The position numbers and the translations under genes were made by a program. A stretch of DNA of 64,000 nt, from assembly GCA_010909725.1 (NCBI GenBank), contig JAACMV010000028.1, positions 372,001 to 436,000 of the forward strand, given 5' to 3'. This DNA comes from Picochlorum sp. 'celeri'. Lineage: Eukaryota > Chlorophyta > Trebouxiophyceae. The notes under the pieces were generated by a model. It was not told where the DNA came from and made no database searches. It saw only the letters and a list, made by a program, of their open reading frames with translations. The stretch's first letter is position 1, and each line of letters starts with the position of its first letter. Below are positions 19,480 through 30,487 of the stretch, one piece after another.

Positions 19480-22400
19480 ATGCCGTGTATATGGAATGAC
19501 TGGCTGCCCAAGGCAATATCTGATGAGATAAAGCACGGTATGTTTGTGGTGATTGCGGCTGTTGTTATGCCAGATATCCTTACCGAGACTTGTGAGGACG
19601 TGCAGAGGAGCCAAAGAGGTTTGCCAGGCTGATTGATCAAATCTGCATTGAATGGAGCCCTGAGGCTGACGCAGAGCAGGTGAACAAGATTTTGGCATAT
19701 GTTCCTCTTATCAGGGCCATGCTGGATGCCAAGGCTGATCCAGGGGTGGCGTACATGCAAAAGCTGGCTGAGACGTTGTTTGATATTGTGCTGTGTTCTG
19801 AGGATGATTTGACTGTTCAAGCACGGTGGGGAGGAATATTGCATCGGATTCTGCGAAGTCATGGAAAGAAGATGGACTTACAGATTTCGTGGAAGCCATT
19901 GTATAGCATGCTGCGGCGGCATCACCTAGTTTGCAGCTGCAACTATGAGGGTGCGGGGGTGGTGGAAGCTCGGCGGCAGGCTCTGGTGCACTTGGTGCAC
20001 CAATCGCGCAGGTTCTTCCACCCTGAAACGGCACGAGAAGTATGGGAGCATTTCCGACCACTTTTGGCGAGTGATCCACATTCACCGGAAGCAATGGAGT
20101 CGATCGGGTGGCTCTGTATGATGTTGCCAACTCAAGAAGCAACAAAAGGCCAGGGTGATTGGGCAGCATGGATGACAGAATGGATGGATATCTGGGGACA
20201 GAGAGTGCATAATCAAACATGGCAATCGTTGTGGTTCTCTCTGATAGCTCGACTGGCGAAGCATGATGTTCATGGTCTGGTTGATTGGCACAGCATTATC
20301 GGATTGATGGTGAACAGGTTTCTGTGGGCATTCAATGTGCCTGTGGGACCAGCATCGGCAAACCCTCCATTCAGCGCCGGAGCGCCGGCGATCATCGAAG
20401 CTTTATTTGCGAATGATATGCAGTCTAGATCGGCTTCAATCGCCAAAGCTCTGATATATTCCATTGGCAGAGATAATGTGACCTCGGAGGCCATGGAGAT
20501 GGAAACCAGAGATCCTGGTTTGGTGTGCTTGGAGACTGCTGTAGCCATGTTTGAGCAATACTATCATCCGTCGAATGGCGGAAAGTGGTCTTCTAGTTTG
20601 GCCATGTTTATGAGAGAGCTCGCGTTTCATCTTTGTAGAAGGCTTGTCGCGGAACATTCTGTTCTAGTATCGTCATTTGACATTGGTATGGACTCTGGGG
20701 GTGAAAGTGAAGAGGAGCCATCAGATGAGGAGGACGATGAGAGTGTGGGGACGGCCGAGGATGGAGTCGATAGCTCGGTAACAGATGAGGATATTGCTGC
20801 TGGTGGGATGGATGGCATGGAATCATCATCCAAACCCCTCAATGGAAAATTTCCCCGTCGGCATCTTGCTGCTGAGACACGGATGGCCATTGTGAAACTC
20901 GTGATGAGGCTGGCCCTCAAGGGACAATCTGGGAAAGACTCAATCATGAGGCGTTATTCGTCACAGGTTCTCTGCATGCTAGCAAATATTGAACCCCGTA
21001 TTGTACTACCAGAAGTAGAAAGGCACTTTGTGACGGCACTTGAGACCATAACTGCTGCGAAACAGTATGGCAATGCCATCCAAACTCTATCCCTATGTGT
21101 GAGGCCGATGCTTCTCGCAGGGATACCTCCGCATCCAGTTGATTCTATGGATGTAGAAGGTGAGTCAGATGCGGTTCGTAGGTTGAATGCAATCCAGTGC
21201 ATCAGAACAGCCCTGACCTCAACATTGCCTGGTATTGATGCAAATGATCCTCCAAAAAGTCTTGCTGTCTTTAGGTTGTACTGCTGTGTGTTGAGCTGTG
21301 TGGGGGCCGTCGATAATTTTCATACGTGTCTCTATTCCGAGGAATGGGTGGTTGACCTCCTTGCCAGAATATTCACAGTGTTGTCGAATTTGGACTCTCC
21401 TGGGTCTGGAGGAGAGCACAACAGTCATCCAGGCAGCCAACAGGAGGAGGAAGCATCCTTTCTGCTGGACGGAAATTCCATGTTTAGACCTCTGATCGAG
21501 CTTTTGTTTGCCAGAGTTGACAAAGACCTCAGAAAGAGGCTTGTGAGGCAGACATCTGAGTATCTTCTTGGGAACACATTTTCTTCGGTGGCTCCAGAGG
21601 CAGCCATTCTCTGCAATTCAATGGCTTGGGCCGATCCAGAAGAAACTGAAAAATATATTCTTGCACCTCTGATTTCAAAGCTTCTAGAGGAATGTGATGC
21701 AATAAAGCAAGGGGGGCAAGATTTCTTCGGAGCCTCTGTGCCGCGATTGAGCAAAGTTCAGGAAACGACATTAGCTTGGAGGCTAGGCTTGATGTCTTCA
21801 CTGGTGTATCACATGGGTCAGCAGGCTTCAGTGCATGAAAAAGATATAAACTGTATATTTTCTGTCTTGCTGAGGTTTCCCTCTCCATCAGTCCAAAGTG
21901 CTGCTTCCAGGTGCCTGTCGTCACTGTTGATAGGTCTGGTTTCATTTTATCCATTGCATCAGTACGCCCCTGCACCAATCAAGCTGGAGCAAGATGGACT
22001 ATGTTTAGAACCATTTGTAGACAAATTTGGTGAGTGGGATTTATCGCAGCATAGCAAAATAAATGGATTCCATGGCTGGAAGGATTCCTCTGCTCTTCCA
22101 GTCTGGCATGAGCCTTGCCAGTCCGAGGTTAGTCTTGCTGAACAGATCCTGGCGACGTTTTTACAAAAGCCAACGGATCGTCTGAAAGAACTGGCTTCAC
22201 AAAGTCAGCCAATAAACAAGCAAGAAGTCCGATACCTTCTGAATTCTATTGAGGGTGTGATTGAGGGTGCGAGGAGCTGCCTGCCCGATTTTGAGGAATT
22301 CCGGAATCCTGAAAGGGGCGATGAGGCGGCAATCGTGGGAAAAAGCGGTGTTACGATCGGACATGATGGAATTAGATCGCAGGTGACGGAGGCGCTGGTA

Positions 22401-25400
22401 TCTCTTGCCAAGTTGGTTGACATGAGTGATGTGGAAACACTCACCATTTTACTGAGGCTCCTTGATTCGGTGCTTTCCGTCGGGTCTGCGGAATATCACT
22501 CATCGGATTCTTCTGCATCGGCTTGGGCATCGGATGATCGATGGTTGCAGCAACCAGCGGTAGCAGGCTTTCTTACATCCCCAGAATGTGCAGGTGATTT
22601 AATCTGGAGAAGAAGAAGACCACGGTGGGTTGCAATTGAGAAGGTTTATATGAATCTAGAATGGAGAGCATCCCAAGCAGCATATAGAGATTTTGCATCT
22701 ATATCAAACCCATGGATATCTGTCAAGCGGATCCCAAAGATATACACTGATGCAGTTGGTCTGTCACTTCATTATGTGCTCAAGGGTGGGAGCAGCCTCA
22801 GAGATCTGGCTGGCAGTCTCGTCGAGCGTGCTGCAAAACGATTTCCTCGATTAACAGAATATATTTATGCTCCATTATGTTCTGCACTCGCAAAAGTCCC
22901 GCATCAAATCCAGCTTGATCTATCAGTGACGTGCTCCGACCTGATCCCAGTACTGTTGCAGGCGGCCAAAGATTCAGCCAGCAGGGCAGCAGAGGCTGTA
23001 GCAAGTGGCGTTCCAGGTAGGGCTTTGGATTTCTCATTCATAGAACGTTTCATTGTTTCTCAACCCCGTGTCATCCGTTTGCAGAGAGTGAAGAAGACCA
23101 ATCAATGGGCGTAGGAGCAACGACTCTGATGCGATGGGTCTCAGGGTGGAGGTATTTCACCAGGAACTACCATGGCTTTCGAGCCCTCATTCTCTCCATG
23201 ATAGCGAGTTTTTCGTATACTGGACCAGAGGTACAAGTTTCAATGGCAATGACACAGGTTATGTTCGCTCTTAGATCAATGAGGCCTTCAGGAGCTGAGT
23301 CATCTGACGTAGCAGACCAAATCTGCTTGGATTGCATTCGGCTCGTCCAGGGATGCGGTGACGGCAGAGGATCTGGTCTTTCTGGTAGACAGGAGACGAT
23401 AGTCACGTTGTTTCCCTTATTTATTCTTCCAGACATCACAGCAGGATTGTCGAAGGAGTTGATTGTGTTTTATGGCCAGCAACTTGCAAGTGACACTCCT
23501 CTTTCCCGAAAGGTTGCAATGGTTGCGATCGTAGTGATGCTTCTGCCACTGTGGAGGCCTTATTATGATGAAAGTTTTTCTGGAAAGACACCGAAAATGG
23601 AAAACCATATAGTGCGAGCAGGTGAGGAGGGCCTCAAGAAATTCTTAGACGAGCAAGGAGAGATCATTCTACCCAAGCTTGTTCAGATGCTGTCCCTATC
23701 CCACCACGCCATGGCAACATTGGCAGAGGACGAAAGGGATAGGAGAATGAGGATCATCAATGGAACCAAAGAAGATACCGTCGTCACTGCAGTTTTGAGC
23801 ACTCTCTTGAAAGGCCTTGAGTGGCCATCAACTCCAAGTGCATTCAAGGATATTGCCAAAGGCAATTTCACAGTTCGGCACGCGAGGATTGTTCAAGTTC
23901 TGGCACAAGTAAATCCATCTATCGTGATAAAATCGCTGAAAGATCCCATCGATAGCATCCTAAGTAAGCCTCAGGACTATGACAAGCCAGCTACTGCTGC
24001 TGCAGCAGAGATTTGTGCGGGTCTGTTGGCTTCTGGAGTGGTTTTCGATGCCGCGGGAGGTACACAATCTCCTTGGAATCAATGGCTTGGAAAACTAGTT
24101 TTTCAAGCATTGGAAAATGCACCCTTTGACTTCCTGAATATTTGGGGTGATTGCGTGCTGAGGTTTGCAGTAAATGGTCTGAAAGAAAAGGGCATGGACA
24201 AGGAATACGTTCCTCTGATCCTAGAGACTGCTCTGACTCAGCGTTCAATCAGTTCTGGCATCATTTCAGTGTCCGATGTGCACAAAAGAGTGATTTATCT
24301 TACTGAATTATTACAAGAAGTCATTGGGGACTGTCTTGGCCAGGCACCAAAGCCTCTCTCAGTGGGGCAGATTGAAGAGAGCATTCTAATAAATTGTCTG
24401 GATGAGCTTCCCTCTCTCATTGATAAGGGATGCGAAACTGATATATCAAGACAAGCAGTGGCTGGATTGGCTGCAGATGTTTGTACCATCATTCTGACAA
24501 CCTGTGCATCAAAGTGTTCTGGAGGAGCAGAGAAGATGATTGCTCTCGAGTCGAGAGTGCACAGCATGTTGGACGAGTTATACTATAGGTTTGATCTTGC
24601 AGTAGACTATTTCTTCAATCAAAACAAAGATAAACTGTCGAAAGGAACAAGTAAAAGTGTCTCATCAGGAGGCATAGATTCCATTGATACGCATCCAAGA
24701 ACTCTTGAAGAAAGCAAGGCTTTATCCCATATTGCTTTCGTGTGTGAGCTCACGTACCAATTTCTAGCGAGTGCGTCATCTATTGTGACTACTTTTCTTA
24801 TTAGGCCGATGAACAGTATTATGAGATCTCTAGAGCTTATTCCTAGTGAATCACAGTTTGTTGCATCAGCTGCACAACTGGCATTGAGGACTCTGAAGTA
24901 TCAGCCACTGGAGCCAGAAAGCGTCGCACATTCATTACAATCTTTGTTGAAATCATCACAGAGTACACTTTGGACGGAAAGAGCAGTTGCACTTCAGTTT
25001 ATGCAGTATTTCTGGTTCAGAAATGCCATTCTTCTTGGAGAGGAGGGGAGTCAAACTGTGCTTAGGGAGGCCATGAGGCTTCTGGAAGATCCTAAGCTGG
25101 AAGTCCGTGACATGGCTTGTGCCACCGTGTCAGGCGTCATTAGAATAATGACACCTGCAAGCCAGAGGGAGTGCAGAAATTTAATCATATATCGATCTCA
25201 AGAAGTCTTCCCAGACCGCAAGAGGCGAAGAAGAACAGATGGCAGGTCATCTAGCGATGAACTCATTGATTCCACCGCTGTCCGGCATGGAGCGGTGCTC
25301 GGGTTAAAAGCCCTCGTTATATCATCACCGTACGATGTTCCTGAATGGTTACCTGAGGTCCTGATGTCTTTGGTTAGGCTGGCTTCAGAGCCAGCCCCAG

Positions 25401-25543
25401 TAAGAAGCACAGTAAGAGAATCCCTCTCCGAATTTCGAAGAACGCACGAAGAAGGAGGGCTCTTGGCAATAAAAGACGCGATCAGTGCGGAGCATTGGGA
25501 AGCAATCCGCGATGTGGCTACGCCAGCCAACTACTTTGTTTGA
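19480..25543 (+). CDS. PSME4: Proteasome activator PA200/BLM10
   Basis: This large HEAT-repeat ring caps the 20S proteasome and stimulates ubiquitin-independent degradation. I model three exons, 19480-19537, 19606-23016 and 23085-25543. Both introns are exactly 68 nt, and the product is about 1975 aa. The spliced N-terminus MPCIWNDWLPKAISDE followed by EEPKRFARLIDQI aligns with the plant PA200 start (NEWLPPPVAEETKKEKESFA), supporting the first exon. WGGILHRILR, ISWKPLY and EQYYHPSNGGKWSSSLA are further signatures. An acidic insert (residues about 370-420) interrupts the solenoid. The gene ends 14 bp from the stop of the convergent WD-repeat gene. Confidence 0.92.
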
Positions 25544-25557
25544 TTTATTTACAGAGA

Positions 25558-27450
25558 TTAGAGCCACTGAGGTGTTCCTGTGTTTTCATAAATTTTTATT
25601 TCCCCCTTATAGCCGCATGTTAAAATGACTTGTCCAAAAGCCGCATATTTTGCCTTCTCTGGAGAGACAGGCTTTAGCTGGACTGCCTCTGGTGCAAATA
25701 CTGCAGAGGTAACAACATCATCTGAGACTTGAAATGATTCCCACGATGAGTTCTTCTCCTTGATGAATGGCTCGGAGATGGTTTCGATCGTCCGCTCAAC
25801 CAAATTAGGGGATCCAGTTCGTGATGTTGAGATCGGGAGCGTTGGTTTCCCTGGTATGGGAGATTTTGAACAGTCCCAGATATACACTGCCCCATCATCC
25901 GAACCGCAAATCACAAAATTTCCCTTGGGAGAAAAGGATGCCTTGATTTGAGTTGATTTATTCGCCAGACCTTTATACTTGAATCTGAGAGTGAACCCAT
26001 CGTACAAGCGAATTCTTGAATCATTTGAGGTGATAAGTAGGGCGTTTGGAAATAGTTTTGGTGCAAATGTCAAGCCTGTGATCTTTTTACCTCGAGAATG
26101 CTGCCCTCTCTTGTTCTTTACATCCAGCTGCGCATCGTATTCCAGCGTGTTAGCGATTCCAAGGCTGTAAAATCGACACTTCCCTCGCATAGATCCTACG
26201 ACGGCTTTATTTCCATCCCGCGAGAAGGTAACAGCTGTCACCATATCATGAATATCTTGCCAACTCGATACTCGTGCCTCGGGCACATTCCACAATCTCA
26301 CCTTTCCATCGATAGAGCCAGAAAGAAAGAGAGTTTCATTCAAAGGATGCACAGCAATTGATGTCACAAAGTCATTATGGCGGAACACTTTTAGACACTC
26401 TGCAACAGAAATATGCCATAATCTCACAGTTTTGTCCATTGACGCTGAGAAGAGAAAATTGCTACCAGACCATGACAAATCCAGAACATCTTTTTTATGA
26501 CCCTTGTAGTGTCTGAATGGAGTGGTATTCAGCACAGGAACGCCATACACCACCCCGGGTGCCTCAATGCTCTCATGCTGACCCACCATTGAAGCCTCCT
26601 CTCCCTCAGGAACCTCGTCATCATTGCCTGCTTTAGCACTCGTGCTTCTATTCGTATCTACTTTCCAAACTATAACATTAGTATCCTGGCCAGCAGTCGC
26701 CAAATACCTTCCAGACTTGCTAAATTTTGCTGCCCAGATCACTCCCTGGTGGGCATAGATGCTTTGCACCAACCTGAGCCCAGAGAATTCCTTGAAATTC
26801 TTCCTCGACGTAAGGACTTTTACCTTGAGTCCTAGAGAATCTTGCGTCGGCGAAGATGCACTAGACAACGATCTCTGTACCGGAGAATCGGATGCCTCGG
26901 ATGGCACGTGTCTCCTGAGCCCAAGCCGTGACATGGTCTCATGAAACCATCGAACGCCCGAACGAACAATGGCTGGATTCGTGACAGCACGGTCCTCCAT
27001 GGCGATCTCCGGAGACATTACATGACCACGATACCCCATCGAGGACTCGAAATCTTTCAGCGCAAGACTCTCTCCAGTCAAAATATCTGACACTTGTATA
27101 TCGGCAGCCTTTTCATGGTATCCCTGCTCCATTGGACCTCTTGCTGAAGGACCAGCGTCATCTGCGCTGCTCTCCATACGCTTTGTATCCTCCAGAGAAT
27201 ACACCTTCCCTGTATCAATGTCTTTGATCCAATATTTGGGGTCCAACCCCAACACTTTGCCAGAACCCTCCAAGTCAACCCCCTCGAGCTCCTTCTCCAT
27301 CGCATATATACCAGAGTTGGGAGCTGATTTTGGTGGAACACTAAATATAGACGATAGAAAAGCACTTGAAGAGCCTGCATTGGAACTACTGCGACGTTCC
27401 TCCTCCAGAGTTCCTTGATGCGAATCTGGTTTCTCCCCTTCCACCACCAT
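25558..27450 (-). CDS. WD40-repeat protein, WDR44 (Rab11-binding) type
   Basis: This 630-aa single-exon protein starts MVVEGEKPDSHQG at 27450. An N-terminal half with low-complexity segments includes PKYWIKDIDTGKVYSLE. The C-terminal half is a WD40 propeller with AHQGVIWAAKFSKSGRYLAT, GHKKDVLDLSW, SASMDKTVRLWHI, SGSIDGKVRLWNV and GSDDGAVYIWD. The order and the wide insert between repeats 1 and 2 match the WDR44 family, which in animals binds Rab11 and in plants forms a large family of WD proteins. Vesicle-traffic function is inferred. It converges on PSME4 with 14 bp between stop codons. Confidence 0.82.
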   Translation of the reverse strand: MVVEGEKPDSHQGTLEEERRSSSNAGSSSAFLSSIFSVPPKSAPNSGIYAMEKELEGVDLEGSGKVLGLDPKYWIKDIDTGKVYSLEDTKRMESSADDAGPSARGPMEQGYHEKAADIQVSDILTGESLALKDFESSMGYRGHVMSPEIAMEDRAVTNPAIVRSGVRWFHETMSRLGLRRHVPSEASDSPVQRSLSSASSPTQDSLGLKVKVLTSRKNFKEFSGLRLVQSIYAHQGVIWAAKFSKSGRYLATAGQDTNVIVWKVDTNRSTSAKAGNDDEVPEGEEASMVGQHESIEAPGVVYGVPVLNTTPFRHYKGHKKDVLDLSWSGSNFLFSASMDKTVRLWHISVAECLKVFRHNDFVTSIAVHPLNETLFLSGSIDGKVRLWNVPEARVSSWQDIHDMVTAVTFSRDGNKAVVGSMRGKCRFYSLGIANTLEYDAQLDVKNKRGQHSRGKKITGLTFAPKLFPNALLITSNDSRIRLYDGFTLRFKYKGLANKSTQIKASFSPKGNFVICGSDDGAVYIWDCSKSPIPGKPTLPISTSRTGSPNLVERTIETISEPFIKEKNSSWESFQVSDDVVTSAVFAPEAVQLKPVSPEKAKYAAFGQVILTCGYKGEIKIYENTGTPQWL

Positions 27451-27676
27451 TATACGCTGCGCAGTTCTGATATTAATGGTATACAAGTCTATAGAATAGG
27501 TCTAGTGCAAGTAAATGGTGCATCTAAGGCTACTAGTGCGCATCAAACGCCGCTTTCTCACCCACCCACAGAGAGATATGCAGTCAGCGACGTCTCAACT
27601 GGGATGATTTGGATGCGATGGAAAATGATTTTACAAACAGAGTATGTATAGTACATCGGCACTTGTTTCTTCTTGT

Positions 27677-28549
27677 TTAAGCAACCACATTTGATGGCGT
27701 TTCTTGGGTGGCATCATTCAGAGCCATGAGAGCACGCACAGCTACGTCATCCTCTGTGCGATCCTTTCTCTTTCTACTATGAACAGTAGATGCGAGTGTC
27801 TGTCGCAGAAGGGCATCATTCACAGTCTCACTCTGCAACGCATCTTTGATCTGCTGCACCACGCTGGAGAGGGCAGTGTTTCCAGGCTTTTCTTCCTTGA
27901 GGGAGTTATTTTCAGAGTCCTGGGTCTTCCTTATTGCCTGTGCAAGCAAATTGGTGATGCGATGCTGTGTATTTCCATATCTGACGACCGCATCTTCCTC
28001 AAGTCCGGAAGAGCCCGACATGGAGCTTTCCTGTGATGCGTTATGCTCAGGGGCATCCCCGCTCTTCCCATTAGCAGCAGCAGAGCCATTCAACTCCCGC
28101 TTCAAAATGCCAGCCAACAGATTCTTTGCTTCTTGTAATTTGCTCGAGCTTTCTGGATTGTCTTGCACCTCCTCTTGAGAGTTTGGGTGTGTACCCACAT
28201 CCTCCTCACTCCCCTTGGAGGAGTGAGAATCCTTCTTGATGATGCCCTCTGATGCTCCAGGCTGGCCAGGAGGTTTGACATACCTAGAAGCCAGTTGCAT
28301 AGCCCTCCGAGCTCGCTCTTTCCTCGCCTCCTTTCCAAACGCCGGATGCAATTCCAAAAGTTCAATCAATTGCGCATTCAGTAGGTCTAATTCACTCGAG
28401 CTGGGCACCACATGACTCATTCTAAACTTGCCCAGGTGCGTATTCAACACAGCCACCAACGTGCTCTGCACCCTTTGGAATGCAGGAGCAGAGCCAATGC
28501 TACAATTATCGGGTATGCCCACCCTTTTACTGTACTCTGAGGCATTCAT
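27677..28549 (-). CDS. Uncharacterised protein, 290 aa
   Basis: I do not recognise this single-exon gene. It starts at ATG 28549 (MNASEYSKRVGIPDN). It has a structured-looking N-terminal third (QSTLVAVLNTHLG, LLNAQLIELLELHP, RARRAMQLASRYV), then a Ser/Glu/Gly-rich disordered region. Two helical segments follow (LQEAKNLLAGILKRELN, HRITNLLAQAIRKTQ), then a basic SRKRKDRTEDDV patch that could be a nuclear localisation signal. Codon use looks like that of its neighbours and the frame is unbroken over 873 nt, so a real gene is likely. Confidence 0.6.
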   Translation of the reverse strand: MNASEYSKRVGIPDNCSIGSAPAFQRVQSTLVAVLNTHLGKFRMSHVVPSSSELDLLNAQLIELLELHPAFGKEARKERARRAMQLASRYVKPPGQPGASEGIIKKDSHSSKGSEEDVGTHPNSQEEVQDNPESSSKLQEAKNLLAGILKRELNGSAAANGKSGDAPEHNASQESSMSGSSGLEEDAVVRYGNTQHRITNLLAQAIRKTQDSENNSLKEEKPGNTALSSVVQQIKDALQSETVNDALLRQTLASTVHSRKRKDRTEDDVAVRALMALNDATQETPSNVVA

Positions 28550-29040
28550 CGCAATGAAAGTAGTAGTCAATAACAATACTACCAAGGGGCAGATCCTTTG
28601 ATTTTACATGGAAGTGCCAAAAACACGTGGTAGCACTCTCCCACGGGTATCTCTTTGGATATATATAAACCAACCAAAAGATGTAACCGTCTTTATATGT
28701 ATGAACAAGTGAAAAGAGTTGAAACACGTCCGAATTTTCTAATGCTCCGAATAGGTATCTTATGGACACAATTATAGACAAAACTAGTATTTCTAATGAC
28801 TACTATGGACAAAACATACTGAATAATAATATTATTTGCGAAAGAGTCGGCATGCACATGGTTTTGTCTCTGTCTGACTGACAGACTGGCATTGGACAGT
28901 CCGAGACAAGCAGCCATCATGATGATGACAGACAAGCATGATGGATGTTTTGCCATCTCTATACACGTGTCTATATAGATACAAATGCCCACAGATGTTT
29001 CACTATTACATGCCTATATGTACATACACATGTATTACGT
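28550..29040. other. Intergenic gap, no gene seen
   Basis: This 491-bp AT-rich segment separates the 5' end of the uncharacterised gene and the 3' end of LSM14 (both minus strand). It contains stop-rich frames in all directions, no tRNA-like fold and no long repeat. It must include the promoter of the 290-aa gene. Confidence 0.5.
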
Positions 29041-30284
29041 TTACTTTGAAGAAATGGTGGCAGTATTCTGCCGTTGACCACCTCTGCCTCGACCTCTGCC
29101 CCTGCCCCTGTGCTGGCTGTGGCGAGCAACTGTTCCGAATGTTGCCACGTCAGTTCTTCTCTGCTGTGCCATTCTAGCATGTCGATCATTCGCGTTTTGC
29201 TGGCGTTCCAATGCGTCACATGATAAGGAATCAAAGAAATCATCCTTCTTGTACACATCATCCTTTGATGGGATGTGTGCTCCTGCTTCTTGAGCAATCT
29301 TGTCCTTGTCAAACTTTGATAAACTTTCCTCAAAATCGAATTCTTCCTTTGGGATGGTGATTGGCTGTGGGGGAGGGGGAGGGGGGCCATGGCTCCCTCT
29401 GCCTCCTCTTCCACCTCTGCCAGAGGCCATGTGCCCATTGCCTCTACCTCCTCTTCCGCCAGAGTACTGCTTCCCTCCACCTCTTCCTCCTTGGTATGAT
29501 GTTGGTGGCCTATTCGATGGATTGGTTCCACCAGCAGCGTGGGCATAACTTAATGGCTTTGATTTTGGCTTGGCTGGTTGCTCTGTCGCAACTGATGCAA
29601 CTGACACTGTTGGAGCTGGAGCTGGCGCTGGAAGAGTCGTCTGCTGCGAGCCTATGTCTGAGCGAACAGGTGCCTGGGCAGTCTGCCCCCATGGATTGGA
29701 ACCAAATGTATCTGCCTGTGGTGCTTGCTGCTGAACTGCAGGCTGCCCCCATGGGGATTGGACAGGTGGTGGTGGTGGCTGTGATTCAACTTGGTTTGTA
29801 TACGCTGGTGGAGGCTCCAACACTGTCAACTCTTGAATTTCGGCACCTACAATGTGAAAGCAAGCAAAGGTATGATTTTGATATTTGTCATGTAGTATTC
29901 CATGCTCCTGAGATTCATAACATGGTATGCAACAACATACCTTTAAATACAACCATGTCAAACACCTGAGCAGATGGTGGCATTGCTGGTCCATTCACCG
30001 GCCTTCCTTCCGTTCCAAAGCATCGAACTGCACGCATATCAACAACATGATCCAATCAATGACCAGCCAATCGCTGGGGTTTTGCTAGATAGAGCACCGT
30101 GTGATGCATGCTGCCCCATCATAGGCATACATAACCACTAGTACAGATATAACCTACCACCAGAGAGTGTAATAGCGCTGTTTGGCATGTCAATCGAGGA
30201 AAGGACGCCCTCATATCGAACTCCGCCGTGCGTCACCAAGGACATGAGAGACCCAACATAGGGAAGTCCTGCTCCTTCAGCCAT
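29041..30284 (-). CDS. LSM14: LSM14/SCD6/RAP55 family mRNP protein
   Basis: This is an RNA-binding translational repressor of P-bodies. Three exons, 30158-30284, 29941-30027 and 29041-29846, are joined in phase 1 across 130- and 94-nt introns; the product is 339 aa. The spliced LSm14 domain reads PYVGSLMSLVTHGGVRYEG, SSIDMPNSAITL, VRCFGTEGRP, VFDMVVFKGAEIQELTV, matching the family closely. The middle is Pro/Gln-rich. An RGG segment (GGRGGRGNGHMASGRGG) is followed by the FDF motif EEFDFEESLSKFD. The FFD box YKKDDFFDSLS comes next, and a C-terminal GRGRGRGRGG tail ends the protein. This is the classical domain order, binding DDX6 and decapping factors in relatives. Confidence 0.93.
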
Positions 30285-30487
30285 ATTTCTACCTTAATGT
30301 TTCTGTCAACTACAAGAATACGTTAGATGCACCAATACAACCAGTATTTCCTATGCCGGCGTTGTTCTGATGCCCCCTGACGAATACAACACGACCAAAT
30401 CACACTGACTGCGTTGTATTATATGGATACAATGTCTTACAATACTTTTTTTTTAATTTTCAGACAGAAGATGAGGCCATTGTGCCA

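Noticed and set aside
29300..29969. Plus-strand ORFs across LSM14
   Set aside because: They are shadows of the RGG and Pro-rich coding sequence on the minus strand, which has the full LSm-FDF-FFD-RGG domain order.
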